Notes under the pieces: model-generated
The model's input: only the letters and a program-made list of their open reading frames with translations
Databases searched by the model: none
What the model was told of the DNA's origin: nothing
Shown here: one piece after another, positions 11,401 through 22,440 of the stretch
Layout of the letters: every line of letters begins with the position of its first letter
Position numbering within the stretch: the stretch's first letter is position 1
Translations under genes and position numbers: made by a program
Source of the DNA: Phytophthora sp. 'mugwort'
Lineage: Eukaryota; Oomycota; Peronosporomycetes; Peronosporales; Peronosporaceae
Direction: 5' to 3'
NCBI GenBank assembly: GCA_033558025.1
Contig: JAUCEF010000016.1
Location: 2,294,001 to 2,358,000, forward strand
DNA length: 64,000 nt

Positions 11401-13124
11401 TACTTCCTCCGGGCGCAAATGATTGCAAAAATGGACTATCCACAAGGGTCCAGCACTGTGAGTCTTTATTAAAAAAGTATATATGTGAGTGGTATAACAA
11501 AAGAAAAAAAACTGTTTGCATTTATACATCAATTACAACACCTTCATGAAGAACTGCAACAGCGTGTCGAAAAATCTCCAAGTCACATGGGAATGACTGT
11601 GGAAGCTTTCGTTGTCGCATCAGCTCGCTTTTGCCCATGTGCGGTAGCTTGTAATCATTAGCCCCGCCTACTTTCATCACACACTCCATAACCTTCTGCA
11701 AGGTGAGGAATATGTTGTCTAGTGTCTCTACTTCGAGTGCTGCGTACGACTTCCTTATTGCCTGTACAAGTTGATCAATGTTGTAGCAATCTTCTTGGTA
11801 CTGGAGAGCCTAGTTAGAAGTGAAGCATCCCAAATCCAGGGTGTTGAGGTCGGGTGAGTTTACCGGCTGGAAGGCAAGACGGATGTTCCAGCCGTCAGCC
11901 AATCCAGCGGCTAAGATGTCGGCGTCGTCCGGTTTGCAGTGCGGTGTGGCGTTGTCTTGCTGGATTAGGATAGGCATCCCTTTCTCAGATGCAGGACACT
12001 TGGTCTTAATTGCTGGGATAATGTTCTGCAACAGGTAGCGTTTGTAGACCTCTCTGTTCACGGACTCCAGGTTCTTCGACTCCAACGTGCCAGCTGGACG
12101 ATTCTTGCTGGTACGCTGCGCCAAATGCCAATTTTACCATCAAATAAAACCTCTCCATTTTGATCATATCTGTACAAATCAAATCATAAAATGTTAGAGG
12201 ATCAAATAGCAACCAACGCTTGGCGTACAGACTTACCGAGGTCTAGCAATTGCAGCAAGAAACATGGTCTTGCCAATAAAGCGCTTGCTTTTGCGCTCAC
12301 GGTGTGGCACAGTCTCCTCAGGCAACACGTAGAAAGTATTCTTGTCGGTGTCCTCATTGAACCACTTCTCGTCCACATGCACGACGTTGTAGATGGGCGA
12401 GAAGTGGAGGGTGTATGGCCCGTGAACGACATGGCGGACGGCGTGGCGTAGGCGGGTGAGCTTGTTCGCCTTCGTCAGCAGTGGATGGATCGTGCTCGAG
12501 TGGTGTAGAAGGCTTCCTTGGGCCACGGCATCTCGTACAACGGCGCGGGAGACGCCAAGCTCTTCGGCGAGGCACCGCTGCGTCATGCGCCGCCGAAGAG
12601 GGATAGCGACAACGCGCTCCAACAGCTTCTTCCTGTCCAGCTTGTGCCGCCCGACGTGCCCTTGATCCGTGGAGCAACACCAGCAATTCCTTCGCTGGCA
12701 TACGTCGTCTCAAATCGAGACCAAACGCGGCTGACGGTGTCGTGTGGACACCAAACTCCTCAGCTGCGTCGCGCAAGACACCGCCATCAAACTAGCCTCT
12801 CTTGCCATGCATCAGCATGAAGATCACCACGTCTTGTCGCTCTCTCGTGGTCAAGTTGGGCTTCGTCGGGCGGGACATGGTGGAGGAGACTGATGGTGAC
12901 AGGGGATCAAGAAGGTGCAAATTGATCTATGAATGGCATGCTGAGACGCACACTTTCGTCCATAACTTTCTTGTTTGTTGGAAATTTTCGCGCTCAAAAC
13001 GGTATCCGGTAGCGGTGATCAAACCGCGTCGATTCCGCCTATCAGAGCTCGACAAGCGAGCCCACAGGCGAAACGAGAGTTCAACATCTGTTTTGCATTG
13101 CAGTCTTTTCCAACCAGAGGAAGT
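11401..13124. mobile_element. Degenerate plant-type mariner (MLE, DD39D) element with imperfect terminal inverted repeats
   Basis: Left end 11401-11432 and right end about 13093-13124 are imperfect inverted repeats sharing ACTTCCTC then GG and a TGCAA block about 25 nt in. They bracket a broken mariner transposase on the minus strand. A clean TA target duplication is not evident at the right end, so the exact boundary is uncertain by a few bases. Confidence 0.6.
11522..12879 (-). pseudogene. Broken mariner transposase
   Basis: Starts at MSRPTKPNLTTRERQDVV (12879), with a stop after about 28 codons and a frame change near 12650. It continues as KKLLERVVAIPLRRRMTQRC and includes the first catalytic motif VHVDEKWF and the second motif QQDNATPH. 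The third motif is NSPDLNTLDLG; counting from the second D to the D of TLD gives 39 residues between, the DD39D spacing of plant and oomycete mariners. An in-frame TAG at about 11810 interrupts the C-terminal part, which then runs ALQYQEDCYNIDQL to a stop at 11522. All three acidic positions survive, but the stops and frameshift make it non-functional. Confidence 0.8.
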
Positions 13125-13729
13125 CATAACTTACGGTTTCACTTTTTGCAATGTACTATACCAATATAAAAATCGATTCAAGATAAATACGCGAGTACTC
13201 AAAGAGTTGGCACATTACGTCTCCAAGCCTCTATTCCAATAACGATAGGAACAAACAACCCTTTCAGCACGCACTAATTGCTGCAGCTAATTTTTCAAGG
13301 TCGTCCAAGGCGCTCAAGATGAGCCAACTGCATACTTTCGCGCTGTCAGTGCTCACTCGTTCGGAAGCAAGCGCCCACAAGTGCCTACAGCAACCTGTTC
13401 GACCATGTCCAGAAGTGTCATCCGGGATGGCCACCGGGACCAACACTGCCACGCTGGTCAGCTTTACCAACCAAAAGTCCCAGACGGCGTTCTGTTGGCT
13501 GGGCTGGACTACAGCCTGCAACCTTTTTTCGTGATGCGAAGACCCCATTGTGTCAAAGTACACCAACTTAGAGGCCATTTCGACGGAAGACATTGCTCAT
13601 ATACGCTGGATCGGTCCTGTGGCTGGTCAAGACTAACATCTGTTTGGCGATACCTGCTACATTCGGTATCATGTCCGACGGGTTGATATTTCAATCCAAG
13701 CACTATCTCGCCGTTTTCGCGATTTTCGA

Positions 13730-14095
13730 ACACGATGGGTGAGCTGACACGGCGCACTTGCTTTTATACCTCTGATTGACGATGAGAAGAACAAACTGCG
13801 AGCCTTGCGGGACGACCTGCTCGTCTTCAAATCGGCGTTGAAGAAGCCCCAGAGCGACGAAAATTTCACGCTGCTTGACTTGGGAGACATTTCCAACGCT
13901 TTGATGAGAGTCCCTTCGGTTGCACAGCACATACAGACGGACGCGCCTATTATCAAGAGTCCGGCGTTTGAAGACGCCTGCGCGAAAGTCTTGTTGGGGA
14001 AGAACGCAGACTGTCAGCTGAGCAGCATGAGCTGCTGAAGCCATTTGCTGTGCGAGTGCCAGGTCGCATCATGGACGCACGCATGTTAGAAACTG
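13730..14095 (+). pseudogene. Possible hAT-like transposase C-terminal fragment
   Basis: A plus-strand segment reads FIPLIDDEKNKLRALRDDLL, then KKPQSDENFTLLDLGDISNA, then IIKSPAFEDACAKVLLGK, followed after a frame slip by ELLKPFAVRVPG. The arrangement resembles the region between the catalytic core and the C terminus of oomycete hAT-like transposases. No catalytic motif lies in the preserved piece. Sequence from 13260 to 13730 has short ORFs on both strands that I cannot assign. The hAT link is from pattern memory, not a search. Confidence 0.3.
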
Positions 14096-14591
14096 ACTAG
14101 CATCTACCATCCCCGACAATCATGGGGAGCATGAATTATAGATCCGGTCTTGCTTATCTAGACATCCGCTTCCGCGTACTGCAAGCTACGCAATAACCAT
14201 CAGGTTTATTTCCAGGCTATTTACCTCTGTCTTGCTCTTTTTATCGCGGGAATGCAGTCGACAGATCCAACTTCAGGAGTTTGTTATTACTAAACTGTTT
14301 TGCTTCTGTTTGCTTGTTTGTGGTATTTGCAGTGTGACTCATGTCGGTATAAGCGACTGTTTTAGGATGTTTTACTGCCTGCTTATAAGTATCAGGATAT
14401 AACTCGCAGTTTGAAAAAATGTCGTTGCAGAAGGGTTCGGATGTCATGGAATAACATTCCCGCTACCTTCACAGCTGCCTAACGGGCGGATGTCATGGAA
14501 CAACATTAGCGCTACACACAGCTGCCACACTTGGAGCAACAACCAGTGACACCGCTTCTCAAACGACACGTGGACGACAAATCCTGGAAGT
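14096..14591. other. About 500 bp with no recognised gene
   Basis: AT-rich spacer between TE remnants. It contains a short local repeat (ggatgtcatgga twice, about 14437-14500). No supported coding feature. Confidence 0.4.
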
Positions 14592-14800
14592 GTGCTACCT
14601 CGGCGACTACCTCGGCTTCTTCGTCATCCCATCACTGTGCTGGTCGTTGCAATCCCGGAGGGGCTTCCACTGGCATCACGATCACCCTCACATACTCGGT
14701 CAAAAAGATGCTGGTGGCCAACACCCCGTCCGCCATCTCGTGCGTGCGAGACAATGAGACGTGCGACGACCATTGTGCTTGATGAATCTGTACGGTTTCG
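14592..14800 (+). pseudogene. Fragment of a P-type (plasma-membrane-type) calcium ATPase around TM4
   Basis: One frame encodes PITVLVVAIPEGLPLA, the conserved TM4 motif of P2-type Ca2+-ATPases. A second frame continues ITITLTYSVKKMLVAN, and a third gives CETMRRATTIVLDE, which aligns with the segment leading to the phosphorylation site (usual form CETMGxATxICxDKTGT). Two frameshifts in about 150 bp and the absence of any flanking ATPase sequence show a dead fragment. It may have been carried in by a transposon or be a relic of a deleted gene. Confidence 0.7.
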
Positions 14801-15048
14801 TGATGAATCATGAATGGGGCGCGGGAGGTGCAGCGGCTCGCTTAGGGAATTGGTCGCAGATTTTGTCAATTTAATTAATTCGCGGCTTGTGCGCAACAGC
14901 TTAACTTGCGCCTCCTTCTCGATGCGTAGGTGGCGCATCGAGACGATAAAGGTCATTACATGGCTTGCGTCGTTGGCCACATAGTGGCGAGGTCATGCAG
15001 ACGCCGAAGGATAAGCCGGGCGATGCATGCATGACAATCAAGTGGAAA

Positions 15049-15085
15049 CATATATATATATATATAGATAGATATAGATATATAT
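15049..15085. repeat. TA/GATA-rich microsatellite
   Basis: A run of alternating ta followed by imperfect tagata units lies in an otherwise unassigned stretch (14801-15199). Confidence 0.8.
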
Positions 15086-15199
15086 GCTCTTTGTGGTAGC
15101 GTATATAGTAGGACAGTTAGCTGTAAGTTTTTTATTCCGTTTGCCTTTTGCCTTTTACACTGCTTTTTAGCTTTCCGAGTTTCACTCAATTTGTCAAAC

Positions 15200-15308
15200 A
15201 GCCGCTTCCTCTTACCCCACTTACCTTTTGCTGCTACAAAAGGTAAGTGGGGTAAGAGGAAGCGGCTTTTGCTGCTACAAAAGGTAAGTGGGGTAAGAGG
15301 AAGCGGCT
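15200..15308. repeat. Perfect inverted repeat plus third direct copy of a 30-bp unit
   Basis: The 30-bp arm at 15200-15229 is followed by an 8-bp loop (gctgctac, 15230-15237) and its perfect reverse complement at 15238-15267. After ttt and the same 8-bp gctgctac (15271-15278), the right arm is repeated perfectly at 15279-15308. The unit contains ggtaagtggggtaag, which looks like two splice donors. The 15200-15267 part can fold into a long stem-loop. The identity of all three copies implies recent origin. Confidence 0.9.
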
Positions 15309-15319
15309 GTAGTAGTTCT

Positions 15320-16440
15320 CGAGAAATCGGCGCTTCTCGTCTTCGTAATTCGCTTCAGCCCATTCTCGCCCTTCCCTGACGCAGTACACTGACAGCTGTG
15401 ACAGCCAGGCATCCTTGTAACCTCTGCGCGACCCCAAGCAATAATATTATTATCTGTTGCGTAACTGAAGGACTCGAGTTGCTCTTGCTCTCGAACAATC
15501 ACGTATCACCGCACTTTGTTCTTGGTTGGCGTCCCTGACTGAAATCCGAGCAGCATAGCATGCTGAACCAAATTGTTGAGATACATGGCATCTCCTGGAT
15601 ACTCTACAAGCATTTCCGCAAAGGCGCACTCTTGCATGCGGTTGAATGAGTTTCTCTTGTCGGCCCACTTGGCAGGTCGATGTGGTTCGGCGAAAAGAAT
15701 ATCCAAATCTTAAAGCAGTGCCGAGCGCTAGGTAACATTGTAAGACACCACCTGCCCGTGGTCAACATGCACTGGAGTTTCGTGGTTCCGGCTTGTAACC
15801 AACATTATGGGTCGTAGACGTATGTATCGCTTCGGTTCAAGCGAAGCTTTGAATAGTAGCCGAGTAGATTGACAAACAACCGGTCTGGTCGGATCTTGGG
15901 CGCTTTTTTTACAAACGTAGGGAAATCTTCTGTTTCCAGAAGCTTGTTTACGTGCTTAAGATCAACTGGTAGTTTCTTCTTTCTTTGAAACCCTGTGACG
16001 TCGTTTCACGCCTTGGCGAAATACAAGGCAGAAGTATTACTCTTCACAGCCGTATTCCACGATAAGCCACATGCAATGTAACGGTCGTGAAACCTTGGAA
16101 TGCGCTTGTAGATCTCAGCAAGTAAATATGTTTATCGTCATAGTTTCCGGAGCTCACGTTGAGGCGAGGATGTTCCACATATCCCTTGTTCATATTTGCT
16201 TTTTTACACGCCATAGTTATAACCACTAGCCCAGTCGCTATAAACGTGAACGCCTTGTCGCTATGAAGCAGGAGCAAACACCTTGGATGCTGGCGCCTCG
16301 CGCTCCTTTGGAGTTTTTCCGTAGCTCTGATTGTCCTGCTCGGCGCAGTGACCTCCACCGACGAGCTTCTGCCACTGCGTCTCTTGTTGACAGCCGCCGG
16401 CTTGTGCTGGACGGGGTATCCCCCCAAATGAGAGGCATGC
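15320..16440 (-). pseudogene. Unidentified degenerate coding remnant
   Basis: Minus-strand segments in different frames read as protein-like pieces: IYKRIPRFHDRYIACGLSWN, KKLPVDLKHVNKLLETEDF, RPDRLFVNLLGYYSKLRLNR, EPHRPAKWADKRNSFNRMQE, VEYPGDAMYLNNLVQHAML and YCVREGREWAEANYEDEKRR. Order and orientation are consistent with one old gene or transposon ORF broken by stops and frameshifts. I do not recognise the family. Confidence 0.3.
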
Positions 16441-17159
16441 GGGCGGCGACGGCCCTGCAGCTGGTTTCTCCTGAGCCACTAAGTACCGGCGGGCGAACGC
16501 CCGCAGCCTGCTTTTCCTGATAAAGGGCAACCTGCACGGGACGCGGTGACGCCTCTAGGCGAGCTCCTGCTGTCCGTGAGGATGGTCGCGGCCTTGGACG
16601 GCTTGTACGCGGCGAGAGGTCCTCCTTGGCAAACCTGCTCGGGTGTGTGGCAATCGCAAAACGTAGGGCGAAGCGGCCGCCGATGCAGTACGTGTACCAC
16701 CCTATTAGCGGGCATGTCCCTTATTCGACTTCAGTACAGAATTCAGTGCTCGGCCGAAACCTCATACCTGTCAGCCCATTTTTCAGTTTTATCTGCAGCC
16801 ATTTACGAGCGATATTGTTCAATGGTCGAGACTGTCCCAATACTCTTTCTTACGCATATGTATGGGCTGTGCGGCGTTGAATGTTTGTGTATTGCCCTTT
16901 ATTTTATTAAACTATCATCCATAACTGATTTGATAGCCCAGCAGGAGCTCGATTGTTCTCGCATCACCGACGGTTGTCTACATATTCTCTGTCAGCGAAA
17001 CGGTAGCGCTGGAATAGAGACCAAAACGTAGGGAAGGGAAGAGATACTTCGCCACGCTACCTGACCCCCGGTTTTGGAAATAGTTAGAGTATAGTTAGCT
17101 CGCGCTTTTATTAAGTTCTAGTACGCACAGCCAAGCGCACGTTTTACAACGGGAGAATC
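16441..17159. other. About 700 bp with no recognised gene
   Basis: Short ORFs occur on both strands (for example near 16480-16715) but none has a recognisable motif or good codon pattern. Likely old repeat DNA. Confidence 0.4.
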
Positions 17160-18270
17160 TAACGATGGCCCGCTTGTTGAGGGCCCTCACACAAAAAGTA
17201 TAATATGGCGGTGGGTGCTGGGTCGCGGAAGCAAATCTTCAGAAGCCGCAACGTCGTGATTGCATCCCGAATCTTCACGTAGCGAACCAACATCTGGTAC
17301 GTCGACGACCACTGAATGGCGTTTCCCTTCAACGGCTTCTACTTCGTGCGACGGGTGAGCTCCGCAGCTTTGTTTGGATAACGAAAATGGACCGAGAGAG
17401 GCGCTTAATCAATAAGAAACTGGTACTACGTGAGGTACCAACATGCAGCCAGATTGAAGCGGTGGCTAGCACAGCCGATGAGTGCGACCGCCAGTCGACG
17501 TCCAATCGCTTGATTCGTCGTGCAGTTGTCCGCAACGATGAACAAGAGCATGGCGCTGTCCTTGCCGTATGCGCGCCAATACCGCCTCGAGCATTTCGAT
17601 GTGTCCATCTGCAGTTTGGCCGTCTTCAGCCGACGATATTGCAAACAGCACTTGGTGAAGCTCTCCGTCCTTAGCAAAGACGCCGTAGATGGTGGCAAAG
17701 TGGAACGTACCGGAGGTCCAGCCATCAAACATGAGCACAAACGGGTGGCCCATGTCGGCAGAGATTCGTTCCCCCACCTTGGCAGCCACGTGACGCATGT
17801 ATCGCACCAACATCTTTGACGGCACGATCTTGAGAGCCACTAATGAACGGTCGCCCACCTCGCTCAGCGGGTGCTTCCGCGCGATGATCTACTCCATCCA
17901 CTTGATTATCTCCATCATTGCGCTGGTCGACGAATCTGTGAGCTTCGAGCGTTTGACCATGTGTTTGCTGGCTCTCCTCGTAGGTCTCGGAGTATCCAGG
18001 ATGCTTGGTCGCGAGGTGGCTGATGAGGTTCGAGTAGCCTGTTCCAGGCGCCTGCTTGCGAGCCTTGCCACACTGCTTGCAGGAGAAGAACCCGTCACCG
18101 CAGTCCGTGAAGGGAAAGCTTTGAAATGGTGCGCGAGCTTGTTGACATTGAACTTGACAATTTGGAAGTGAGCGAGTTGGTGTGGCCGAAAGATGAGGCT
18201 GGTGCGGATGGAAGAAGAGGTTGGTGAACCAGTCGTTTGATCCGAGCTGGCCACCAGCATCGCTTTCATT
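17160..18270 (-). pseudogene. hAT-superfamily transposase pseudogene with N-terminal BED finger
   Basis: Near 18120-18000 (minus) one frame gives a BED finger, GFFSCKQCGKARK then NLISHLATKHPG (C-x2-C, H-x4-H). After a frame slip, 17858-17466 reads [20 protein letters not shown] and carries the hAT catalytic motif [19 protein letters not shown] further frame shows [19 protein letters not shown] then CASHRFNLA, the CxxH..N motif of hAT transposases. C-terminal remains (NAIQWSSTYQMLVRYVKIRD) reach about 17160. At least three frame breaks make it dead. No terminal repeats were identified. It matters for context because neighbouring host genes carry the same type of BED finger. Confidence 0.75.
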
Positions 18271-18393
18271 ACTTTTTACATTGTGGTAAAAATCAATATA
18301 CTTATTACGGGGTCAATTGTATATTTTACGGGAACCTTGCTTTGCCAATAATCCGTTATTCCGGCAATGTAATACTACAGTTAAAATATTATA

Positions 18394-20342
18394 CTCCCTC
18401 TGTTTCACTATGTTTGTCCGTTTTTGGAAAAACGAGTAAAACAAGATCAATTTTGTAGCATGGCTGCATACAGTACTACGAAATAAAGTTCATTCTGCGC
18501 ACTTACGTCCAATCCTGGTTGCATATTCAGTTTGTTTTCTCAAGCCGAGTAGTTGACCAATCAAAACTATCATTTTTGAAGAGGATTATGCAAATGGCTA
18601 TTGCGAAGCGTGCCAGCCACCAATTTACGTCTTTGCGGGCTTAAACCACAGCTTGAAACATGAAGACCATGACTATATATGCCCAGGACGCTGAATTACC
18701 TTTAACAAAGTATACTTGTTGCGCAAACCCGACACTTCATTCAGCTCAAATCACGCCATGTTTTCCTCTATAAACGGTATACCTTTATGATTGAATACAA
18801 TCACATGTATCATTTTACACACTACTCACCATTTGCATGGTTGGTGGTTGTCATTATCAAAGATGAGTACCAAGACCAAGCGCCGAAAGAAGAACCTCGC
18901 GGACAGCGAACGCACTGGAATCATGTGCACGCTTCTCCAGTGTGCTGGCAGTAGCACGAAGGTAAGTCGCGCTGACATCGAGTCAGTGGCACTGGCATAT
19001 TCATGTTCTCCTAAACGATCATGAGGGTCTGGAAGCGCGGCCGCAACACCATGGCCCGCTCGCCGGACCTGTTGGATGTGCGTCCGAAAATTAAGGGAAA
19101 GAAAGGCAAGGAACGAATTGATGAAAGTGTTGTGCAAAAAAAAATGGAGGCTGCGCCATACCGTAAGCGGTATACTCTGCGCTCTTTGGCACGTGTGACG
19201 GGGGTATCAGCCTGTACGCTCTGCAGATTTCGGAAGCGCAACGACATCGTAGCGACGACCAACGCAATTAAGCGCACGCTTACGGACGAGAACAAGCGCG
19301 CCCGTATGGCTTTCGTCGTCCGTTTCGTTAACGAGGCGACGCTACTTTACTCTCCAATGTACGACGTCATTCATCTGGATGAGAAATGGTTCTAATGACG
19401 CGAACGTCGGAGCGCATCTATCTGTCTCGTAACGAGCCGCCTCCACTACGGTATGTACACTTCTCATTTGACATTTGTAACGCGTGAGTAATGTCAATAC
19501 GTTTGACTGTGCTTTTAACGTTAGACAATGTAAAAGTAAGCGCTTCGTCGACAAGGTAATGTTTTTGGCAGCAGTCGCCAGGCCGCGAAAGGACGATGCC
19601 AAGAATAGCTGGTTTGATGGAAAGATAGGCCTCTGGCCTTTCATGGAGCGAAAGTTCGCACAGCGAGCCAGCAAGAATCGTCCGGCTGGAACCATCGAAA
19701 CCAAGCCTGTGACTGCTGTTACGAGGGCGGAGTACGTCGCCATGCTACTGGATAACGTTCTCCCCACTATTGCCGCCAAGTTTCCGCGTCGCAGCCAACG
19801 CGGCGCCATCTACCTATAACAGGGCAATGCGAGACCACACATCAAGAAAGACGATCCGCTCGTAAGTGAGGCCGGCCGCCAGCTGCGCTTAGATCTGCGG
19901 GTGCTCTGCCAGCCTCCCAATAGCCCAGACTTTAACGTGCTTGGCCTGGGCTATTTTCGGTCTATACAAACGCTCCAACACGAAGAGGCGCCAAGCAGCT
20001 ACGACGAGTTGATCGCTGCTGTCGAAAAGTCGTTTTCGTATCTTAAAATCGAAAAACTAGATGACGTATTCCTTTCGCTGCAGTCGTGCGTGACTGCAGC
20101 ACTGACCAACGACGGTGAATGCCTACAAGATTCCCCATTCGTAAAAGGCCACTCTGCACCGAAATGGAGAGTTGTCCAGATCGCTTAGTTGCCCGCCGCG
20201 CTTGTTTGAAAAGGCGCGTTCTAAAACATTGAAATAACACATTTTAGGTGCTTTCCTCTATTAATTTATCTTGCCCAAATGGACAAACATTGTGAAACAA
20301 CAAATCGCTCATTTTTGGGCAAACACAGTGAAACAGAGGGAG
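18394..20342. mobile_element. Full-length mariner-like element with TIRs and TA target duplication
   Basis: The left end begins ctccctctgtttcac at 18394 and the right end finishes with its reverse complement gtgaaacagagggag at 20342. TA dinucleotides at 18392-18393 and 20343-20344 are the target duplication. The repeats continue imperfectly for about 30 bp (tgtttgtcc versus tgtttgccc). A second, subterminal copy of the TIR motif (caaacattgtgaaac) lies at about 20284-20298. The element is 1,949 bp. Confidence 0.9.
18862..20188 (+). pseudogene. Inactivated mariner transposase inside the 18394-20342 element
   Basis: Begins about MSTKTKRRKKNLADSERTGI (18862). It shifts frame near 19020, then gives helix-turn-helix sequence and the first catalytic motif VIHLDEKWF with an immediate stop at 19393-19395. 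Downstream it reads KSKRFVDKVMFLAAVARPRK, and the second motif is damaged: a stop precedes QGNARPH, so the catalytic D of QQDNARPH is G. The third motif is SPDFNVLGLGYF, with G in place of the last D. The C-terminal part ends at 20188. Two of three acidic catalytic residues are lost, so the element cannot move itself despite intact ends. Confidence 0.85.
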
Positions 20343-20356
20343 TAGTTACTATTTTC

Positions 20357-20596
20357 GAGCTCTGCAACGTATTCGTGACACCAAGGACAAAATAAAAGCA
20401 GAGGAGGACGCAGGCAAAATGATGCGCAATGCCGCTGTGGCTCGCATGAAGAACCGCAATATTGAAACTGCCCATGACTCAACCAAACGGCGTAGATTGA
20501 ACGTCGGCACTATCATTGACCTCATTCGTGAGGATTCGGAAAAGAACGAGAAGTACAGCGGCACGTTGCCAAGAGAGAATGGGAGGCAAATATAAC
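20357..20596 (+). pseudogene. Short basic/helical ORF remnant next to the mariner insertion
   Basis: One frame reads RALQRIRDTKDKIKAEEDAG and continues through KNRNIETAHDSTKRRRLNVG and IIDLIREDSEKNEKYSG to a stop. It is charged and probably coiled or helical. The mariner right end abuts it, so it may be part of an older element split by that insertion. No family recognised. Confidence 0.3.
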
Positions 20597-20869
20597 ATCA
20601 GCAAACGTACCGCGAATGAGATCAATCATGTGCAAAAGGACTCTCGGCATGGCCGGATTGATCGACCGAAGGTTTTCATCATGTCGAATATCGCTTTGAG
20701 AACGCCAGTCTCGACAGCATTGTACAGAGTGCTTCGATACCTGGTACGCAACCTCGATGGTTGGTGATGACGGCACGAGGTACCTGAAGGAGCTCATACA
20801 ACTCTCCTACCGCTGATATATTGAAGCGGAACTCCATCTCAGAATTTGCGTGAGTGTATTCGTCGAGGT

Positions 20870-21330
20870 TTAACTGGAAATCAGGAGCATCGGGTTGATC
20901 AACGAAGCGGTGACTACAAAGATACAGGAGTTTCTTGTTAAATTTCTTATGGTCGTTATTTCATACGTACCAGGTCGAATATCAAGAGGGTCATTCCCAT
21001 CATCAGACAGCAAGTCACTCTCCAAGCCAGCCAGCTCGCCGTCCGAGCTGCAAAGCTCCTTGCACACGACGGCGTACTCCACACCGGCCACTTCGTCGTT
21101 GTTCGAGCTGGACAGCTCATCGGACTCAACGGTATACTCTCTGCCGGACTGCTCTGCATTCACCAAGCCACAATTCATGTCGGACGCTTCTGTGCTCTCA
21201 GGCCCGTCCAGCGTTCTCCTCCAAGTTTACCGCACAGGACTGCCCGTTGCACTCCACCGCATACTCCAGACCGGACAGCCCGAAGCTCTCCCCCGCGCTA
21301 TTCCGCGGACTATTAAGTACCAAAGTCCTG
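20870..21330 (-). pseudogene. Acidic repeat-containing ORF remnant
   Basis: The minus strand encodes repeated units of the form S/A-G-x-E-Y-x-V (SGREYTVESDELSSS, AGVEYAVVCKELCSSDG, AGLESDLLSDDG). A further unit in another frame upstream reads SGLEYAVECNGQS. The acidic, serine-rich end resembles the N terminus of some transposase ORFs, but I cannot name the family. Frame breaks indicate decay. Confidence 0.3.
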
Positions 21331-21339
21331 GTTCATAAC

Positions 21340-22059
21340 CTTACTCCCGAGAATCGTATTTTATGTGGTTTCTCCCGAACCGGACTAGGAAGCATGACTG
21401 CGAAAACTCTCTAATGTCGGTACAGACAACGACGATGAACGGCGCCACATTGGTGGTGGGGGTTTCTATAGTGAATACTAGACTAATATATACGACATTA
21501 AACACGCCATCGCTAAATATAGCGATCTGATTGGTTCAACATACGAAATTTATTGATATAGATTAGTATTTGACAGGTAACAGCATACATGTATGATGAG
21601 CAAAAAAAATACTGGGCTGTGTTGCTGTTACACATGCATTGTCGGGTATTGAGGGATAGCTTTTTCGAACGCTGCAACAATTGTTTCTTTTGAAAGAAGC
21701 CCCCAAGCAGCAATCGTTCAGCTTGATTAAAGACAAGCGCTTTTCCTTGCTGTATCTTTGTCTTCAGCGCCCTCTTTGGCTTGATCTTCTTGGTGTTGTT
21801 ACCTTTATTAGTAGTGGTGGCCTACTTGTCCTACTGCTCTTCCCCATTTCCGCATCTCTCTTTTTTTTCCGTCGTGTTCTTCCTCCTCAATAAATGCTTC
21901 TTCAACCAGAGTACTCACGCCTTTTGTAGCGTCCCATGGCATCGACTTCAAGGGGCTGGCAGACGGCCGTGCTGTTCGATGGGAGGGGGCATACGATGGA
22001 ACTTGTCTCATCTGCAATCACCCTCTGGTTTTATTCAGAAACATGGCAGTCGATATTGT
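21340..22059. other. About 700 bp with no recognised gene
   Basis: AT-rich sequence with poly-pyrimidine runs. Only short, low-complexity ORFs occur. Confidence 0.4.
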
Positions 22060-22060
22060 C

Positions 22061-22440
22061 GAGCTAAAAAATGGCAGAGGATGCGTCAATCGCTAATTTT
22101 AGCCATTCTTTTGCGTACTTAACCCAGACGTGGCGGTCCATCCAGCCATTTTCTTGAACGAAGTATACGTGCCCTACAGGGTACGTCTTCAGTTCTTCTT
22201 CCTCATTTTTCCTTCTGTTTAGCACGGACGATAAACAGAATACGGAGTTCTTACCTGCAATATTCACAATATGTCAGATCTTCTTCGGAGGGGTTTCGTA
22301 GTAGATTGCAGTTTCATCTATACTGTAGATATCAGATGCAGCGTGCTTGACGCCATACTTCGCCCAAAACTCTATAGCAGCTTTTATGTGAGTTTCCTCC
22401 ATTTCTACTTCTTTCTTTTTAGTCGCTAGCGCTGCACCGA
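22061..22440 (-). pseudogene. pogo/DDE_1-type transposase fragment
   Basis: The minus strand reads AAIEFWAKYGVKHAASDIYS, then IDETAIYYETPPKKI, an in-frame TGA, then a stretch ending KTYPVGHVYFVQENGWMDRH and VWVKYAKEWLKLAID. The IDET..YYETPP and YAVQENxWMD-like motifs are those of oomycete DDE-superfamily (pogo/jerky-like) transposases. It is internally deleted, carries a stop and lacks the DNA-binding N terminus. Confidence 0.65.
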
